64,000 nucleotides of DNA, from the NCBI RefSeq assembly GCF_000956405.1, contig NZ_JYIV01000018.1, forward strand, positions 1 to 64,000, given 5' to 3'. This DNA is from Microbacterium oxydans. GTDB taxonomy: Bacteria > Actinomycetota > Actinomycetes > Actinomycetales > Microbacteriaceae. The notes under the pieces were generated by a model. It saw only the letters and a program-made list of their open reading frames with translations, was not told the origin of the DNA and did no database searches. Below, piece by piece: positions 38,288 to 46,505 of this stretch (position 1 is the stretch's first letter; each line of letters begins with the position of its first letter). The translations under genes and the position numbers were made by a program.

Positions 38288-39513
38288 GCGAAGTCCCCAG
38301 CCTGACCGAGTTCGAGCACGCCGCTCAGAGTCTGGCTGAGGTGATCTCGCACACGCCGTCGCTGCCGTCGCGGGCCCTCTCCGACATCCTCGGAGCACCC
38401 GTCCTGCTCAAGATGGAGAATCTTCAGCGCACGGGCTCCTTCAAGATCCGAGGGGCGGCCTACCGGCTGTCCAAGCTCAGCGCCGAGGAGCGCTCCCGAG
38501 GCGTGGTCGCGGCATCTGCGGGAAACCATGCGCAGGGTGTGGCCCTCGCAGCCCAAGCGCTCGGGATCCCGGCGACGATCTTCATGCCCTTGGGTGTCCC
38601 GGTGCCGAAGCTGCTCGCCACCCGCGGCTACGGAGCGGAAGTCGTGCTGGAGGGCGAGACGGTGGCGACCTCGCTGCGCCTCGCCGCCGAGTTCTCCGAG
38701 CGCACCGGTGCGGTGCTGATCCACCCGTTCGACCACCGCGACGTGGTGATCGGACAGGGCACGCTCGGGCTCGAGCTCCTGGAGGATGCGCCCGAGGTCG
38801 ACACGGTGGTGCTCGGCATCGGCGGCGGCGGTCTGATCGCCGGGGTCGCCGCAGCGGTGAAGGCGCGTGCCGTCGAACTCGGCCGCACTGTCAGGATCAT
38901 CGGTGTGCAGGCGGAGAACGCCGCCGCGGTGCCGCCCTCGCTCGAAGCCGGCGAGCCCGTCGACATCGTGACGAGGCCGACCATCGCCGACGGCATCCTG
39001 GTCGCGCGTCCCGGAGCGATCCCGTTCGACATCATCAAGGACCTCGTCGATGAGGTCGTCACGGTCTCCGACGACGATCTCGCGCGAGCCATCCTCATCC
39101 TCCTCGAGCAGGCGAAGGTCGTGGTCGAACCCGCCGGCGCCGCGGGTGTCGCCGCCATCCTCGCGGGCAAGGTGACGGCGACGGGCACCACCATGGCCGT
39201 GCTGTCCGGGGGGAACATCGATCCGCTCCTGCTGCAGCGCGTCGTCTCGCACGGACTCGCGGCTTCCGGCCGCTACCTCACGATCCGGATCCCGCTGCCC
39301 GATCGGCCAGGGCAGCTCGCCCGCGTGTCCGAGCTGATCGCCGAGGCGGGAGCGAACGTGATCGAAGCCATGCACACGCGTCACGGCCATGGTCTGCAGA
39401 TCAGCGACGTGATCCTCGAGCTCAGCGTCGAGACACGCGGTCCTGAGCACTCCCAGCACACGCTCGACACACTTCGTCTGGCCGGCTTCGAACCCATCCT
39501 CGTCCCGGATTGA
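38284..39513 (+). CDS. ilvA: Threonine ammonia-lyase with C-terminal ACT domain
   Basis: A 409-residue PLP enzyme that deaminates threonine to 2-oxobutyrate, the entry to isoleucine synthesis. The PLP lysine is in RTGSFKIRGAAYRL (about 57-60), with SAGNHAQGVA and the glycine loop IGGGGLIAGVA. The last 80 residues (YLTIRIPLPDRPGQLARVSELIAEAGANVIEA) form a single ACT regulatory domain, as in the short actinobacterial and TdcB/ACT-type enzymes. Coupled by ATGA to the preceding transporter. Confidence 0.92.
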   Translation: MSEVPSLTEFEHAAQSLAEVISHTPSLPSRALSDILGAPVLLKMENLQRTGSFKIRGAAYRLSKLSAEERSRGVVAASAGNHAQGVALAAQALGIPATIFMPLGVPVPKLLATRGYGAEVVLEGETVATSLRLAAEFSERTGAVLIHPFDHRDVVIGQGTLGLELLEDAPEVDTVVLGIGGGGLIAGVAAAVKARAVELGRTVRIIGVQAENAAAVPPSLEAGEPVDIVTRPTIADGILVARPGAIPFDIIKDLVDEVVTVSDDDLARAILILLEQAKVVVEPAGAAGVAAILAGKVTATGTTMAVLSGGNIDPLLLQRVVSHGLAASGRYLTIRIPLPDRPGQLARVSELIAEAGANVIEAMHTRHGHGLQISDVILELSVETRGPEHSQHTLDTLRLAGFEPILVPD

Positions 39514-39528
39514 CCGCGGCGGATCGCG

Positions 39529-39578
39529 CATACGGAAGCGCCCCCTCGTCCGAGTGGATGAGGGGGCGCTTCCGTATG
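39529..39578. terminator. Bidirectional terminator between ilvA and greA
   Basis: A perfect 19-bp stem (39529-39547 with 39560-39578) and 12-base loop between the convergent ends, only five bases from the greA stop. The longest hairpin stem in the window. Confidence 0.85.
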
Positions 39579-39583
39579 GCGTC

Positions 39584-40072
39584 TCAGCCCGTGTATGTCT
39601 CGACGTTCACGATCTCGACGCTGATGTCGCGACCGTTGGGAGCCTCGTAGGAGGACTTCTCGCCGACCTTGAGGCCGAGGATGGCCTGGCCGAGCGGGCT
39701 GGCCTCGCTGTATACGTCGAGGTCGCTGCCTGCGGCGATCTCGCGGCTGCCGAGGAGGAAGACCTCTTCGCCGCCGGCGACCAGCGCGGTGACGACCGTG
39801 CCGGGCTCGACGATCCCGCGACTGGCGGGAGCCTCGCCCACCTTGGCGGTCTTCAACAGACCCTCCAGGGTGCGGATGCGGGCCTCCTGCTTGCCCTGCT
39901 CGTCCTTGGCGGCGTGGTATCCGCCGTTCTCCTTGAGGTCGCCCTCTTCGCGGGCCGCCTCGATGCGCTTGGCGATCTCGTCGCGGCCGACAGTGGACAG
40001 GTGCTCCAGCTCGGCGACGAGCCGGTCATACGCTTCCTGCGTGAGGAAGGGAACCTGAGCATCGGTGGACAT
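39584..40072 (-). CDS. greA: Transcription elongation factor GreA
   Basis: A 162-residue GreA. The N-terminal coiled coil (LTQEAYDRLVAELEHL...AREEGDLKENGGYHAAKDEQG) contains the catalytic acidic tip ExDLKEN, where mycobacterial and E. coli GreA have DLxEN, and the C-terminal FKBP-like domain ends with SPLGQAILGLKVGE. It rescues backtracked RNA polymerase by stimulating transcript cleavage. ATG 40072 follows AAGGAG by seven bases; the longer frame to 40165 is unsupported. Confidence 0.95.
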   Translation of the reverse strand: MSTDAQVPFLTQEAYDRLVAELEHLSTVGRDEIAKRIEAAREEGDLKENGGYHAAKDEQGKQEARIRTLEGLLKTAKVGEAPASRGIVEPGTVVTALVAGGEEVFLLGSREIAAGSDLDVYSEASPLGQAILGLKVGEKSSYEAPNGRDISVEIVNVETYTG

Positions 40073-40125
40073 GACGAAGCTCCTTCTTTCGAGATCCCTC
40101 CGGCATGCTGCGGGGGATATGCCAA

Positions 40126-40152
40126 GACGCCCCGGCACGGTGCCGGGGCGTC
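40126..40152. terminator. Terminator hairpin between DUF4307 gene and greA
   Basis: Bases 40126-40136 pair with 40142-40152 (11 bp, extendable inward) around a five-base loop, just after the DUF4307 stop on the minus strand, so greA is transcribed from its own promoter or by read-through. Confidence 0.7.
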
Positions 40153-40169
40153 GTCTGTCTGGCACGAGT

Positions 40170-40556
40170 CTAGGCGACCCAGCAGGTGTTCACCAAACCT
40201 GTCGTGGCTTCCGCGACGGTCGGGATGGTGACGGAACGCGCCTGGGAGTGGCTGTCTCCGGCTTCGATCTCGACGATCTTCCAGCCGACGACGCCGAACT
40301 CCTCGTCGAGGGCTTCGACGGCGCAGATGACGTTCTTCCCCTGCACCCCGGTGACCTGGAAGGTGATGTTCACCGAGTGCTCGTCGACGAGTTCGAAACC
40401 CAGGTCGTCGGCGTCGACGGAGCTCATCGACTGAGTCACCGTCATCCAGCCGAAGGCGCCGAGCAGGATCAGGGCGATGGCACCGCCGATGATCCACGGC
40501 GTCCGCCGCCGTCGGGTTCGGCCATAGCGTTCGTCGAGGTCTTGTGCGGTCGTCAC
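40170..40556 (-). CDS. DUF4307 membrane protein
   Basis: A 128-residue protein: arginine-rich cytoplasmic head (RYGRTRRRRTPW), one membrane helix (IIGGAIALILLGAFGWMTV) and an extracytoplasmic beta-sandwich with two cysteines (NVICAV and VNTCWVA) that could form a disulfide. This is the DUF4307 protein found next to greA in actinobacteria. In mycobacteria the next gene is mca (mycothiol S-conjugate amidase); no such gene is present here. GTG 40556 has GGAAG nine bases upstream. Confidence 0.85.
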   Translation of the reverse strand: MTTAQDLDERYGRTRRRRTPWIIGGAIALILLGAFGWMTVTQSMSSVDADDLGFELVDEHSVNITFQVTGVQGKNVICAVEALDEEFGVVGWKIVEIEAGDSHSQARSVTIPTVAEATTGLVNTCWVA

Positions 40557-40579
40557 AGGGGCGTCTTCCGGTCGTTAGG

Positions 40580-40592
40580 CTGGTGTTACCAG
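40580..40592. promoter_or_regulatory. Small inverted repeat before the 97-residue protein gene
   Basis: CTGGT-GTT-ACCAG just after TAGGCT (40576-40581), which could be the -10 box; the dyad overlaps the expected transcription start. Significance uncertain. Confidence 0.3.
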
Positions 40593-40623
40593 GTTATGCG
40601 ACCTGCGTACGAAAGGCCGATTC

Positions 40624-40917
40624 ATGTTCTCTCTGTCCGAGACCCCGATGCCGACGCCCAGCATGACCGTCGATCCGGTGTCGGTCACCCCGGGCTTCGT
40701 CGGCTTCGCCGCGATCGTCGTGGTCGTGATCGCGGTGATCCTCCTGATCTGGGACATGAACCGTCGCATCCGCCGTGTCCGATACCGCGAAGAGGTGCGT
40801 GACGAGCTGGATGCCGAAGAGGCGGCGCGCGCTGCCGACGGCACCGCCGCACCCCAGACGAAGCCGTCGACCTCGGACGGGTCCGACACTCCTGAGGGCG
40901 ACTCGCCTGGGCGCTGA
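40624..40917 (+). CDS. Small single-pass membrane protein
   Basis: A 97-residue protein with a short N terminus, one membrane helix (GFVGFAAIVVVVIAVILLIW, about 24-43), a basic juxtamembrane stretch (DMNRRIRRVRYREEVRDEL) and an acidic, Thr/Ser-rich tail. It occupies the position of the small membrane protein that lies between mca and the hemolysin-III-like gene in mycobacteria. GAAAGG precedes the ATG by seven bases. Function unknown. Confidence 0.8.
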   Translation: MFSLSETPMPTPSMTVDPVSVTPGFVGFAAIVVVVIAVILLIWDMNRRIRRVRYREEVRDELDAEEAARAADGTAAPQTKPSTSDGSDTPEGDSPGR

Positions 40918-40924
40918 TCGACGG

Positions 40925-41656
40925 TTACGGCGCACCCAGCGAGGGTGACAGCGGCGCGAGGGCGATCAGCAGGCACGCCGTCCAGTGGCACAGGAACGCG
41001 AGCACCGTGCACACGTGGAAGATCTCGTGGAACCCGAAGTGTCCCGGCCAGGGGTTCGGCTTCTTGAGCGCGTAGACGATCGCGCCGCCCGTGTAGAGCA
41101 GACCGCCGACGATGACCAGCACCATCATCACGAAGTTCGCGTTCATCAGGTCGACGATGTACATCACGGCAGCCCAACCCAGCAACAGGTAGAGGGCGAC
41201 GTAGAGCCAGCGCGGGGCGTTGATCCAGAAGACGCGGAAGAGGATGCCGACGAGTGTCCCGCCCCACACCAGGCACAGCAGCAATACGCCCTTCTGCGGC
41301 GGCAGGGCCAGCACAGCGAGCGGTGTGTACGTTCCCGCGATGAGCAGCAGGATGTTGGCGTGATCGATGCGCTTGAGCAGCACCTTCACCTTCGGGCTCC
41401 AGTCGATGCGGTGATAGAGCGCGGAGTTGCCGAAGAGGAGCATCGACGTGAGCATGAACACGGCGGATGCCCACTTCGCCGCGGCTCCCTCGGCCACCAC
41501 GATCAGGACGATGCCGGCGACCACGGCCACCGGGAACGTGCCTGCGTGGATCCACCCTCGCCAGGTCGGTTTGACCTCGGTCGCCGCATCGGCGGCGGCT
41601 GCGTCCAGGAGGGGCAGCTGAGGGACGTCGGGACCGGCGTGCTCGGGAGTGCTCAC
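40925..41656 (-). CDS. trhA: Hemolysin III / PAQR-family membrane protein TrhA
   Basis: A 243-residue seven-helix protein of the PAQR superfamily. The conserved zinc-hydrolase-like residues are present: NSALYHRIDWSP (SxxxH, near 80), RIDHANILLLIAGTYTP, and FHEIFHVCTVLAFLCHW (HxxxH near 215). Proposed roles are membrane-fluidity homeostasis; the haemolysin name is historical. GTG 41656 has TAGAGT six bases upstream on the minus strand. Seven bases separate its stop from the convergent small gene. Confidence 0.9.
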   Translation of the reverse strand: MSTPEHAGPDVPQLPLLDAAAADAATEVKPTWRGWIHAGTFPVAVVAGIVLIVVAEGAAAKWASAVFMLTSMLLFGNSALYHRIDWSPKVKVLLKRIDHANILLLIAGTYTPLAVLALPPQKGVLLLCLVWGGTLVGILFRVFWINAPRWLYVALYLLLGWAAVMYIVDLMNANFVMMVLVIVGGLLYTGGAIVYALKKPNPWPGHFGFHEIFHVCTVLAFLCHWTACLLIALAPLSPSLGAP

Positions 41657-41662
41657 ACGCTC

Positions 41663-41668
41663 ACTCTA
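41663..41668 (-). promoter_or_regulatory. Leaderless -10 box of trhA
   Basis: TAGAGT on the minus strand, six bases before GTG 41656. Confidence 0.55.
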
Positions 41669-41738
41669 AGCGGCCCCGCATACCGTTCACGGCACATATA
41701 TCCAGCGTTCCCACACGGCGCGGAGGGCCGCGGCACGG

Positions 41739-41744
41739 TAGCGT
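41739..41744 (+). promoter_or_regulatory. Leaderless -10 box of the cis-prenyltransferase gene
   Basis: TAGCGT six bases before GTG 41751. Confidence 0.55.
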
Positions 41745-41750
41745 AGATAG

Positions 41751-42533
41751 GTGATTCCACGCGAGAGCCCGGTGCGCGGGCCGCTGTACCGGCTCTACAC
41801 GAGTCGGTTGCGTCGTCACCTCGACCCCGCACGTGTGCCGCACCACGTCGCGATGATGATCGACGGCAATCGCCGGTGGGCGCGTCAGCTCGGACTGGAC
41901 ACTCCCGCAGAGGGACATAGAGCGGGCGCGGCGAAGATGCGCGAGTTCCTGGAGTGGTGCGATGAGCTCGGTGTGCGGGTGGTCTCGCTCTACCTCCTTT
42001 CCAGCGACAATCTCCGGAAGCGGGATTCGGCGGAGCTCGCCGACCTCATCGAGATCATCGCGGAGCTCGCCGAGGCGCTGTCCCTCGAGGGGAACTGGAG
42101 GGTGAAGCACGTCGGACGCTCCGACATCCTCCCGCCGGAGCTCGCCCGCGTGCTCTCGGACGCCGAGGAGCGCACGAAGGACCACACCGGGCTGCATGTG
42201 AATCTCGCGGTCGGCTACGGCGGGCGCAACGAGATCGTCGACGCGGTGCGGAGCATCATCGCGAAGCACGAGGCGTCCGGCGGCACTCTCGAAGACCTCG
42301 CAGGCCACCTCACGCCCGAGATGATCGGCGAGCATCTGTACACCGGGGGTCAGCCCGACCCCGACCTCGTGATCCGCACCAGCGGAGAGCAGAGGCTGAG
42401 CGACTTCCTCCTGTGGCAGAGTGCGCACAGCGAGTTCTACTTCGTCGAGGCGCTGGGTCCTGACCTTCGCCAAGTCGACTTCCTGCGCGCGATCCGCGAT
42501 TACGCCGATCGGGACAGACGCTTCGGGCGCTGA
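41751..42533 (+). CDS. uppS: Cis-prenyltransferase (isoprenyl diphosphate synthase, UppS family)
   Basis: A 260-residue enzyme building Z-prenyl diphosphates for cell-wall lipid carriers. The catalytic aspartate is in HVAMMIDGNRRWARQLG (about 39), followed by GHRAGAAKMREFLEWCDELGVRVVSLYLLS and the IPP site in DLVIRTSGEQRLSDFLLWQSAHSEFYF. The gene next to a hemolysin-III gene is the position of the short-chain Z-FPP synthase in mycobacteria, so product length (C15 or C50/55) cannot be told from motifs alone. Confidence 0.92.
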   Translation: MIPRESPVRGPLYRLYTSRLRRHLDPARVPHHVAMMIDGNRRWARQLGLDTPAEGHRAGAAKMREFLEWCDELGVRVVSLYLLSSDNLRKRDSAELADLIEIIAELAEALSLEGNWRVKHVGRSDILPPELARVLSDAEERTKDHTGLHVNLAVGYGGRNEIVDAVRSIIAKHEASGGTLEDLAGHLTPEMIGEHLYTGGQPDPDLVIRTSGEQRLSDFLLWQSAHSEFYFVEALGPDLRQVDFLRAIRDYADRDRRFGR

Positions 42534-42574
42534 CGCGGCGATGAGCCCCCGCGGACCCGTGCCACAATGACGCA

Positions 42575-43705
42575 GTGAGCACTTTCCAGGACTATGTCGA
42601 CACCTTCGACAACGAGTCCGGCTACTTGAACTGGGCCGCCTTCGGTCCGCTGTCGCCGTCCATCCGTGAAGAGGTCTTCGCCGATGCCGACCTGCTGGCG
42701 AGCGGACGACCTTCCTCGCTCGCTCTCGTCGGGGAGCGTATCGGCCAGGCCCAGGATCTCGTCGCCGAGCTGCTGGGTGCCGATGCCGCCGACGTCACGC
42801 TGCAGCCCTCTTCGACGCACGGGCTCATGCACGCGCTGTTCGGTCTCTCGGGGGGAGTGATCGCGAGCACTGCCGAGTTCCCGAGCGTGAGCCTGACGGT
42901 GGAGCGCGCGTCGACGGCATCGCATCACGACGTCACGCCGCGCTGGATCACCCCCGACGACGGACGCGTGACACCTGAGGTGGTGACGGGCGCTCTCGAC
43001 GACGAGGTGGTCGCACTCGCCGTGAGCCACGTCGACTTCCGCACGGGATTCCGTGTCGATCTCGCCGCCCTCCGCGAGGCTATCGGACCCGATCGGCTGC
43101 TCATCGTGGATGCCGTCCAGTCGTTCGGGGTGATCGACGGCGACTACTCTGCGGCGGACGTGGTGGTCGGACACGGCTACAAGTGGCTCCGAGCCGGTCG
43201 CGGGAGCGCGTTCGCATGGTTCTCGCCCCGCGCGCGCGAGCGCATCACCCCGGTGCTCTCCGGGATCACCGGCACGACGTCTCCTGGCCTGTTCGTCGAT
43301 GAGCTGCCCGCGCCCGCGCCGTCCGCCCGAGCCTTCACCGTCAGCCAGCCGGACACGCTCGCAGCTGGGCGGCTCGCGATCGGGGTGCGGGACGTCCGGG
43401 ACGCCGGTGTGGCGGCCATCGAAGACCGGCTGGCCGAGAACGTCGACACCGTCATCGAGATCGCTGACCGTCACGGCATCGAGGTGAGCTCCCCACGCGA
43501 ACGCCATCAGCGTGCCGGCATCGTGTCGCTCGCACCGGAGGAACCAGGGCGCCTGGCCGCCGCCCTCGCGAACGCCGGGATCGTCGTGACAGCGCGCGGG
43601 TCTGCGGTGCGGATCGCTCCGCATGCGGGCACCGACGCCGCGAGCTTCGAACTCCTCGACGATGCCCTGCGCACATTCGGCCACGAGACGTTCATCAGCG
43701 CGTAA
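42575..43705 (+). CDS. Class V aminotransferase-fold PLP enzyme
   Basis: A 376-residue fold-type I enzyme of the class V (cysteine desulfurase / isopenicillin N epimerase-like) group. LNWAAFGPLSP near the N terminus is the substrate segment, VTLQPSSTHGLMHALFGL the cofactor loop, and the PLP lysine is in VVVGHGYKWLRAGRGSAF (about 206). No catalytic cysteine loop is seen, so a desulfurase role is unlikely. Reaction unknown. CACAAT stands six bases before GTG 42575. Confidence 0.8.
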   Translation: MSTFQDYVDTFDNESGYLNWAAFGPLSPSIREEVFADADLLASGRPSSLALVGERIGQAQDLVAELLGADAADVTLQPSSTHGLMHALFGLSGGVIASTAEFPSVSLTVERASTASHHDVTPRWITPDDGRVTPEVVTGALDDEVVALAVSHVDFRTGFRVDLAALREAIGPDRLLIVDAVQSFGVIDGDYSAADVVVGHGYKWLRAGRGSAFAWFSPRARERITPVLSGITGTTSPGLFVDELPAPAPSARAFTVSQPDTLAAGRLAIGVRDVRDAGVAAIEDRLAENVDTVIEIADRHGIEVSSPRERHQRAGIVSLAPEEPGRLAAALANAGIVVTARGSAVRIAPHAGTDAASFELLDDALRTFGHETFISA

Positions 43706-43863
43706 CGAATCGCTGGCGTGTCGAATTCGGGTTAATCACCCGCGCGGTCGTACGTTCTAGGCATCGGGCAAGGCGCCCGTTCGGGTCGGCCTCAGGTTGA
43801 CGACTCGTGACCCCCTGGTCGACTCGTTCGAACTACCGGGATTCCCCGGGTCGGGAGTGGGTC

Positions 43864-45246
43864 GTGACCACACGTACAGCGCAGCAGGCCACCAGCACCG
43901 CGCAGCAGTCCACCCGTAAGACGACGAGGCGAGCATCCTCCGCTGATCCGGATCAGGATCTGCGCACGTATGTCCTCGACACGTCCGTCCTGCTGAGCGA
44001 TCCGCAGGCGTTCTTCCGGTTCGCCGAGCACTCCGTCGTCATCCCGGTCGTCGTGATCACCGAGCTCGAAGGCAAGCGCCACGACCCGGAGATCGGCTAC
44101 TTCGCACGGCAGGCCCTTCGGCATCTCGACGATCTGCGGATCGAGCACGGACGCCTCGACTTCCCCGTCGAGGTCGGCGAGGGCGGCACGCTGCGCGTCG
44201 AGCTCGCGAACACCGACTCCTCGGTGCTCCCCGCAGGCATCCGCCTCAGCGACAACGACACCCGCATCCTCTCCGTGGCGATGCACCTCGCGCAGGACGG
44301 GCAGGACGTCACGATCGTGTCCAAGGACCTGCCCATGCGTGTGAAGGCCGCCTCTCTGGGCCTGCGCGCCGAGGAGTACCTCGCCGAGCAGGCGGTGGAC
44401 TCCGGGTGGACGGGCATCTCAACGCTCGACCTCTCCGGCGACGACATCGCCGACCTCTACGAGAGCGAGGTCGGCCTCAGCGAGCAGGCTCGGGGTCTCC
44501 CGGTGAACACCGGCCTGATCATCCACTCCGAGCGAGGCTCGGCACTCGGTCGTGTCACGGGCGAGGGCGAGTACCGACTCGTGCGCGGCGACCGGGACAT
44601 CTTCGGCATGCACGGGCGCTCGGCGGAGCAGCGCATCGCGATCGACCTGCTGCTCGACCAGGAGGTGGGGATCGTATCGCTCGGCGGGCGCGCGGGCACC
44701 GGCAAGTCGGCGCTCGCGCTCTGCGCCGGACTCGAAGCGGTGCTGGAGCGGCAGCAGCAGAAGAAGATCATCGTGTTCCGGCCGCTGTTCGCCGTGGGCG
44801 GGCAGGAGCTCGGCTACCTTCCGGGCGACCAGGGCGAGAAGATGGGGCCTTGGGGGCAGGCGGTCTTCGACACGCTCGGCTCGGTGGTGTCCGGCAACGT
44901 GATCGAGGAGGTCGTCGAGCGCGGACTGCTCGAGGTGCTCCCGTTGACCCACATCCGCGGACGGTCGCTGCACGACGCGTTCGTGATCGTCGACGAAGCC
45001 CAGTCGCTCGAGCGGAACGTGCTCCTGACGGTGCTGAGCCGCATGGGACAGAACTCGCGCGTGATCCTCACCCACGATGTCGGCCAGCGCGACAACCTCC
45101 GGGTGGGCCGTCATGACGGCATCGCCAGCGTGATCGAGACGTTGAAGGGACATGAGCTCTTCGGACACGTGACCCTGACCCGGTCGGAGCGTTCGGCCAT
45201 CGCAGCCCTCGTCACCGAGCTCCTGGAGGGTGGAGAGCTCAGCTGA
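43864..45246 (+). CDS. PIN-domain/PhoH-type ATPase
   Basis: A 460-residue protein joining an N-terminal PIN nuclease domain ([49 protein letters not shown], with the four acidic residues) to a C-terminal PhoH ATPase with Walker [13 protein letters not shown] (about 275) and Walker [11 protein letters not shown] (about 370). Such PhoH2-like proteins unwind and cut RNA. GTG 43864 with GGGAG upstream is preferred; an in-frame GTG at 43807 would add 19 residues. A terminator hairpin follows 12 bases after the stop. Confidence 0.9.
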   Translation: MTTRTAQQATSTAQQSTRKTTRRASSADPDQDLRTYVLDTSVLLSDPQAFFRFAEHSVVIPVVVITELEGKRHDPEIGYFARQALRHLDDLRIEHGRLDFPVEVGEGGTLRVELANTDSSVLPAGIRLSDNDTRILSVAMHLAQDGQDVTIVSKDLPMRVKAASLGLRAEEYLAEQAVDSGWTGISTLDLSGDDIADLYESEVGLSEQARGLPVNTGLIIHSERGSALGRVTGEGEYRLVRGDRDIFGMHGRSAEQRIAIDLLLDQEVGIVSLGGRAGTGKSALALCAGLEAVLERQQQKKIIVFRPLFAVGGQELGYLPGDQGEKMGPWGQAVFDTLGSVVSGNVIEEVVERGLLEVLPLTHIRGRSLHDAFVIVDEAQSLERNVLLTVLSRMGQNSRVILTHDVGQRDNLRVGRHDGIASVIETLKGHELFGHVTLTRSERSAIAALVTELLEGGELS

Positions 45247-45258
45247 CGGCGGAAACAG

Positions 45259-45288
45259 CGGATGCCGCGGGACCCCTCGCGGCATCCG
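45259..45288. terminator. Terminator hairpin after the PhoH gene
   Basis: An 11-bp stem (45259-45269 with 45278-45288) with an eight-base loop. Its left flank and left arm are identical to those of the fumC terminator at 46459-46493, the two copies being 1200 bases apart. Confidence 0.75.
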
Positions 45289-45322
45289 CTTCTTCGTGCC
45301 CGGGCTCCGGCGCAGCGCCGTC

Positions 45323-45410
45323 CACCTGCATGAACATCGTCCGCCTGCATGAGGATTCGGCGTCTCGGGGTCATGCGTTCGTCGGATCTTCATGCATTCG
45401 AGACGCGGGA
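45323..45410. repeat. Composite repeat, upstream copy
   Basis: Four 7-base motifs: TGCATGA at 45327 and 45346, then the reverse complement TCATGCR at 45371 and 45390. Both pairs are spaced 19 bases; the inner distance is 25. The unit starts CACCTGCATGAA and ends GACGCGGGA, as the downstream copy does. Confidence 0.8.
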
Positions 45411-45498
45411 GCGGAGGGCGCGGCCTGCACAGAGCCGCGTTCTGCGCGTGTCTACACCGATCGTGTGCCGGCGGACTTCTGGAGAGCGCGCGTGAGCC

Positions 45499-45504
45499 CA
45501 GAAT
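45499..45504 (+). promoter_or_regulatory. Leaderless -10 box of the DUF559 gene
   Basis: CAGAAT six bases before ATG 45511, so the gene carries its own promoter between the composite repeat and the coding region. Confidence 0.45.
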
Positions 45505-45510
45505 CGAAAG

Positions 45511-46341
45511 ATGATCGACGTCAACGTGCTCCTCGGACGCCTGGGAGGGGTCGCGCGGGGCACCCGGCTCCAGGCTTTCGGATGCTCGCGATCGCGGCTG
45601 GGCGCGGAGTGCAGGGCAGGCCGAATCGTCAGAGTGCGTCCTGGTGTGTTCGCATCTCGAGGAGCAGCGTCCGAGGTGGTCACGGCAGCTGCTCACGGGG
45701 GCGCCGTCACGTGCGGGAGTGCCTTGAGGATCCGCGAGGTGTGGACGCTGGAGTCACCGAAGGAGGTTCATGTCTGGATGGGGCTCGGTGGGCGACGGCA
45801 TCATCCGAAGCAGTGCGGCTGCGTCGGCCACTTCACCCGCGGACGCATGGACGTCGGCATCGCTCCGATCGAGGTCGCGCTGACACATGCCTACGCCTGT
45901 TACGGGGAGGAGTTCTTCTTCGCCGCGTACGAGTCGGCATGGAACAAGCGGATGCTGACTGCTGCGGCGCGTGCGCGCGTGCGCTCCGCCCTTCCCGCGA
46001 CGGCGCGCTGGCTCGTCGACTTCGCACGTCCGGACGCGGAGAGCGGCCTGGAGTCCCTGGTGCGGTTGAGGCTCCATCTGATCGGAATCCAGGTGCGCAC
46101 GCAGGTGGTTGTCGACGGCGTCGGGCGGGTCGACTTCGTGATCGAGGGCCGTGTCATCCTCGAGGCAGACGGTCGCGAGAATCACGAGGGCGCTGCCGAA
46201 CGGCATCGGGATCTCATGCGAGACGCGGTGGCGTCCGACCTCGGCTTCGAGACGCTCCGCTTCGACTACTCGATGATCTTGTACTCGTGGGACGTGGTCG
46301 CGGCAGCGATTCTGGCGGCGCTCGCGCGGGCGCGCTCGTGA
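45511..46341 (+). CDS. AbiEi-like HTH plus DUF559 nuclease-like protein
   Basis: A 276-residue protein. The N-terminal 50 residues (VARGTRLQAFGCSRSRLGAECRAGRIVRVRPGVFAS) match the winged helix of type IV antitoxin AbiEi-type proteins. The C-terminal part is the DUF559 fold, related to very-short-patch-repair endonucleases: VDFVIEGRVILEADGRENH and RHRDLMRDAVASDLGFETLRFDYSMIL, with the acidic residues and ExD of a PD-(D/E)xK active site. DNA binding and cutting is therefore plausible, not shown. No toxin gene of AbiEii type is adjacent. It is flanked on both sides by composite TGCATGA repeats. Confidence 0.8.
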   Translation: MIDVNVLLGRLGGVARGTRLQAFGCSRSRLGAECRAGRIVRVRPGVFASRGAASEVVTAAAHGGAVTCGSALRIREVWTLESPKEVHVWMGLGGRRHHPKQCGCVGHFTRGRMDVGIAPIEVALTHAYACYGEEFFFAAYESAWNKRMLTAAARARVRSALPATARWLVDFARPDAESGLESLVRLRLHLIGIQVRTQVVVDGVGRVDFVIEGRVILEADGRENHEGAAERHRDLMRDAVASDLGFETLRFDYSMILYSWDVVAAAILAALARARS

Positions 46342-46348
46342 ACTGCTG

Positions 46349-46440
46349 CACCTGCATGAAGCGATGCCGCATGCATGAGCGGTCCTGCCGGAGGCTCATG
46401 CATGCGTCGACTGGTCATGCATTCGCACTCCGACGCGGGA
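46349..46440. repeat. Composite repeat, downstream copy
   Basis: TGCATGA at 46353 and 46372, TCATGCA at 46396 and 46415: 19-base spacing within each pair, 24 bases between the inner two. Same order and orientation as the copy at 45323-45410. It starts eight bases after the DUF559 stop. Confidence 0.8.
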
Positions 46441-46458
46441 CGCGGCCTCCGGAAACAG

Positions 46459-46493
46459 CGGATGCCGCGAGGATCGAGTCCTCGCGGCATCCG
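46459..46493. terminator. Terminator hairpin of fumC
   Basis: A perfect 14-bp stem (46459-46472 with 46480-46493) with a seven-base loop, 13 bases beyond the fumC stop on the minus strand. Confidence 0.8.
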
Positions 46494-46505
46494 GTTGCAG
46501 GCGGG

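Larger units (their letters stand above)
45250..46469. mobile_element. Candidate 1.2-kb cassette with a DUF559 gene and paired composite repeats
   Basis: Bounded by identical 20-base direct repeats (45250-45269 and 46450-46469), each the left half of a terminator hairpin. Inside are two copies of an 88-92-base composite repeat flanking one gene (45511-46341) in the same orientation. It sits exactly between the two convergent core genes phoH and fumC, which need only one terminator. No transposase or terminal inverted repeats were found, so whether it moves is inference. Confidence 0.4.

Noticed and set aside
43807..43863. GTG 43807 as the start of the PhoH-type gene
   Set aside because: It adds 19 residues without family resemblance; GTG 43864 has GGGAG upstream. 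The choice is not final.
45323..46440. Possible CRISPR-like array from the TGCATGA repeats
   Set aside because: Repeats are only 7 bases, in inverted pairs, four per cluster, with fixed 12-base spacers and no cas genes.
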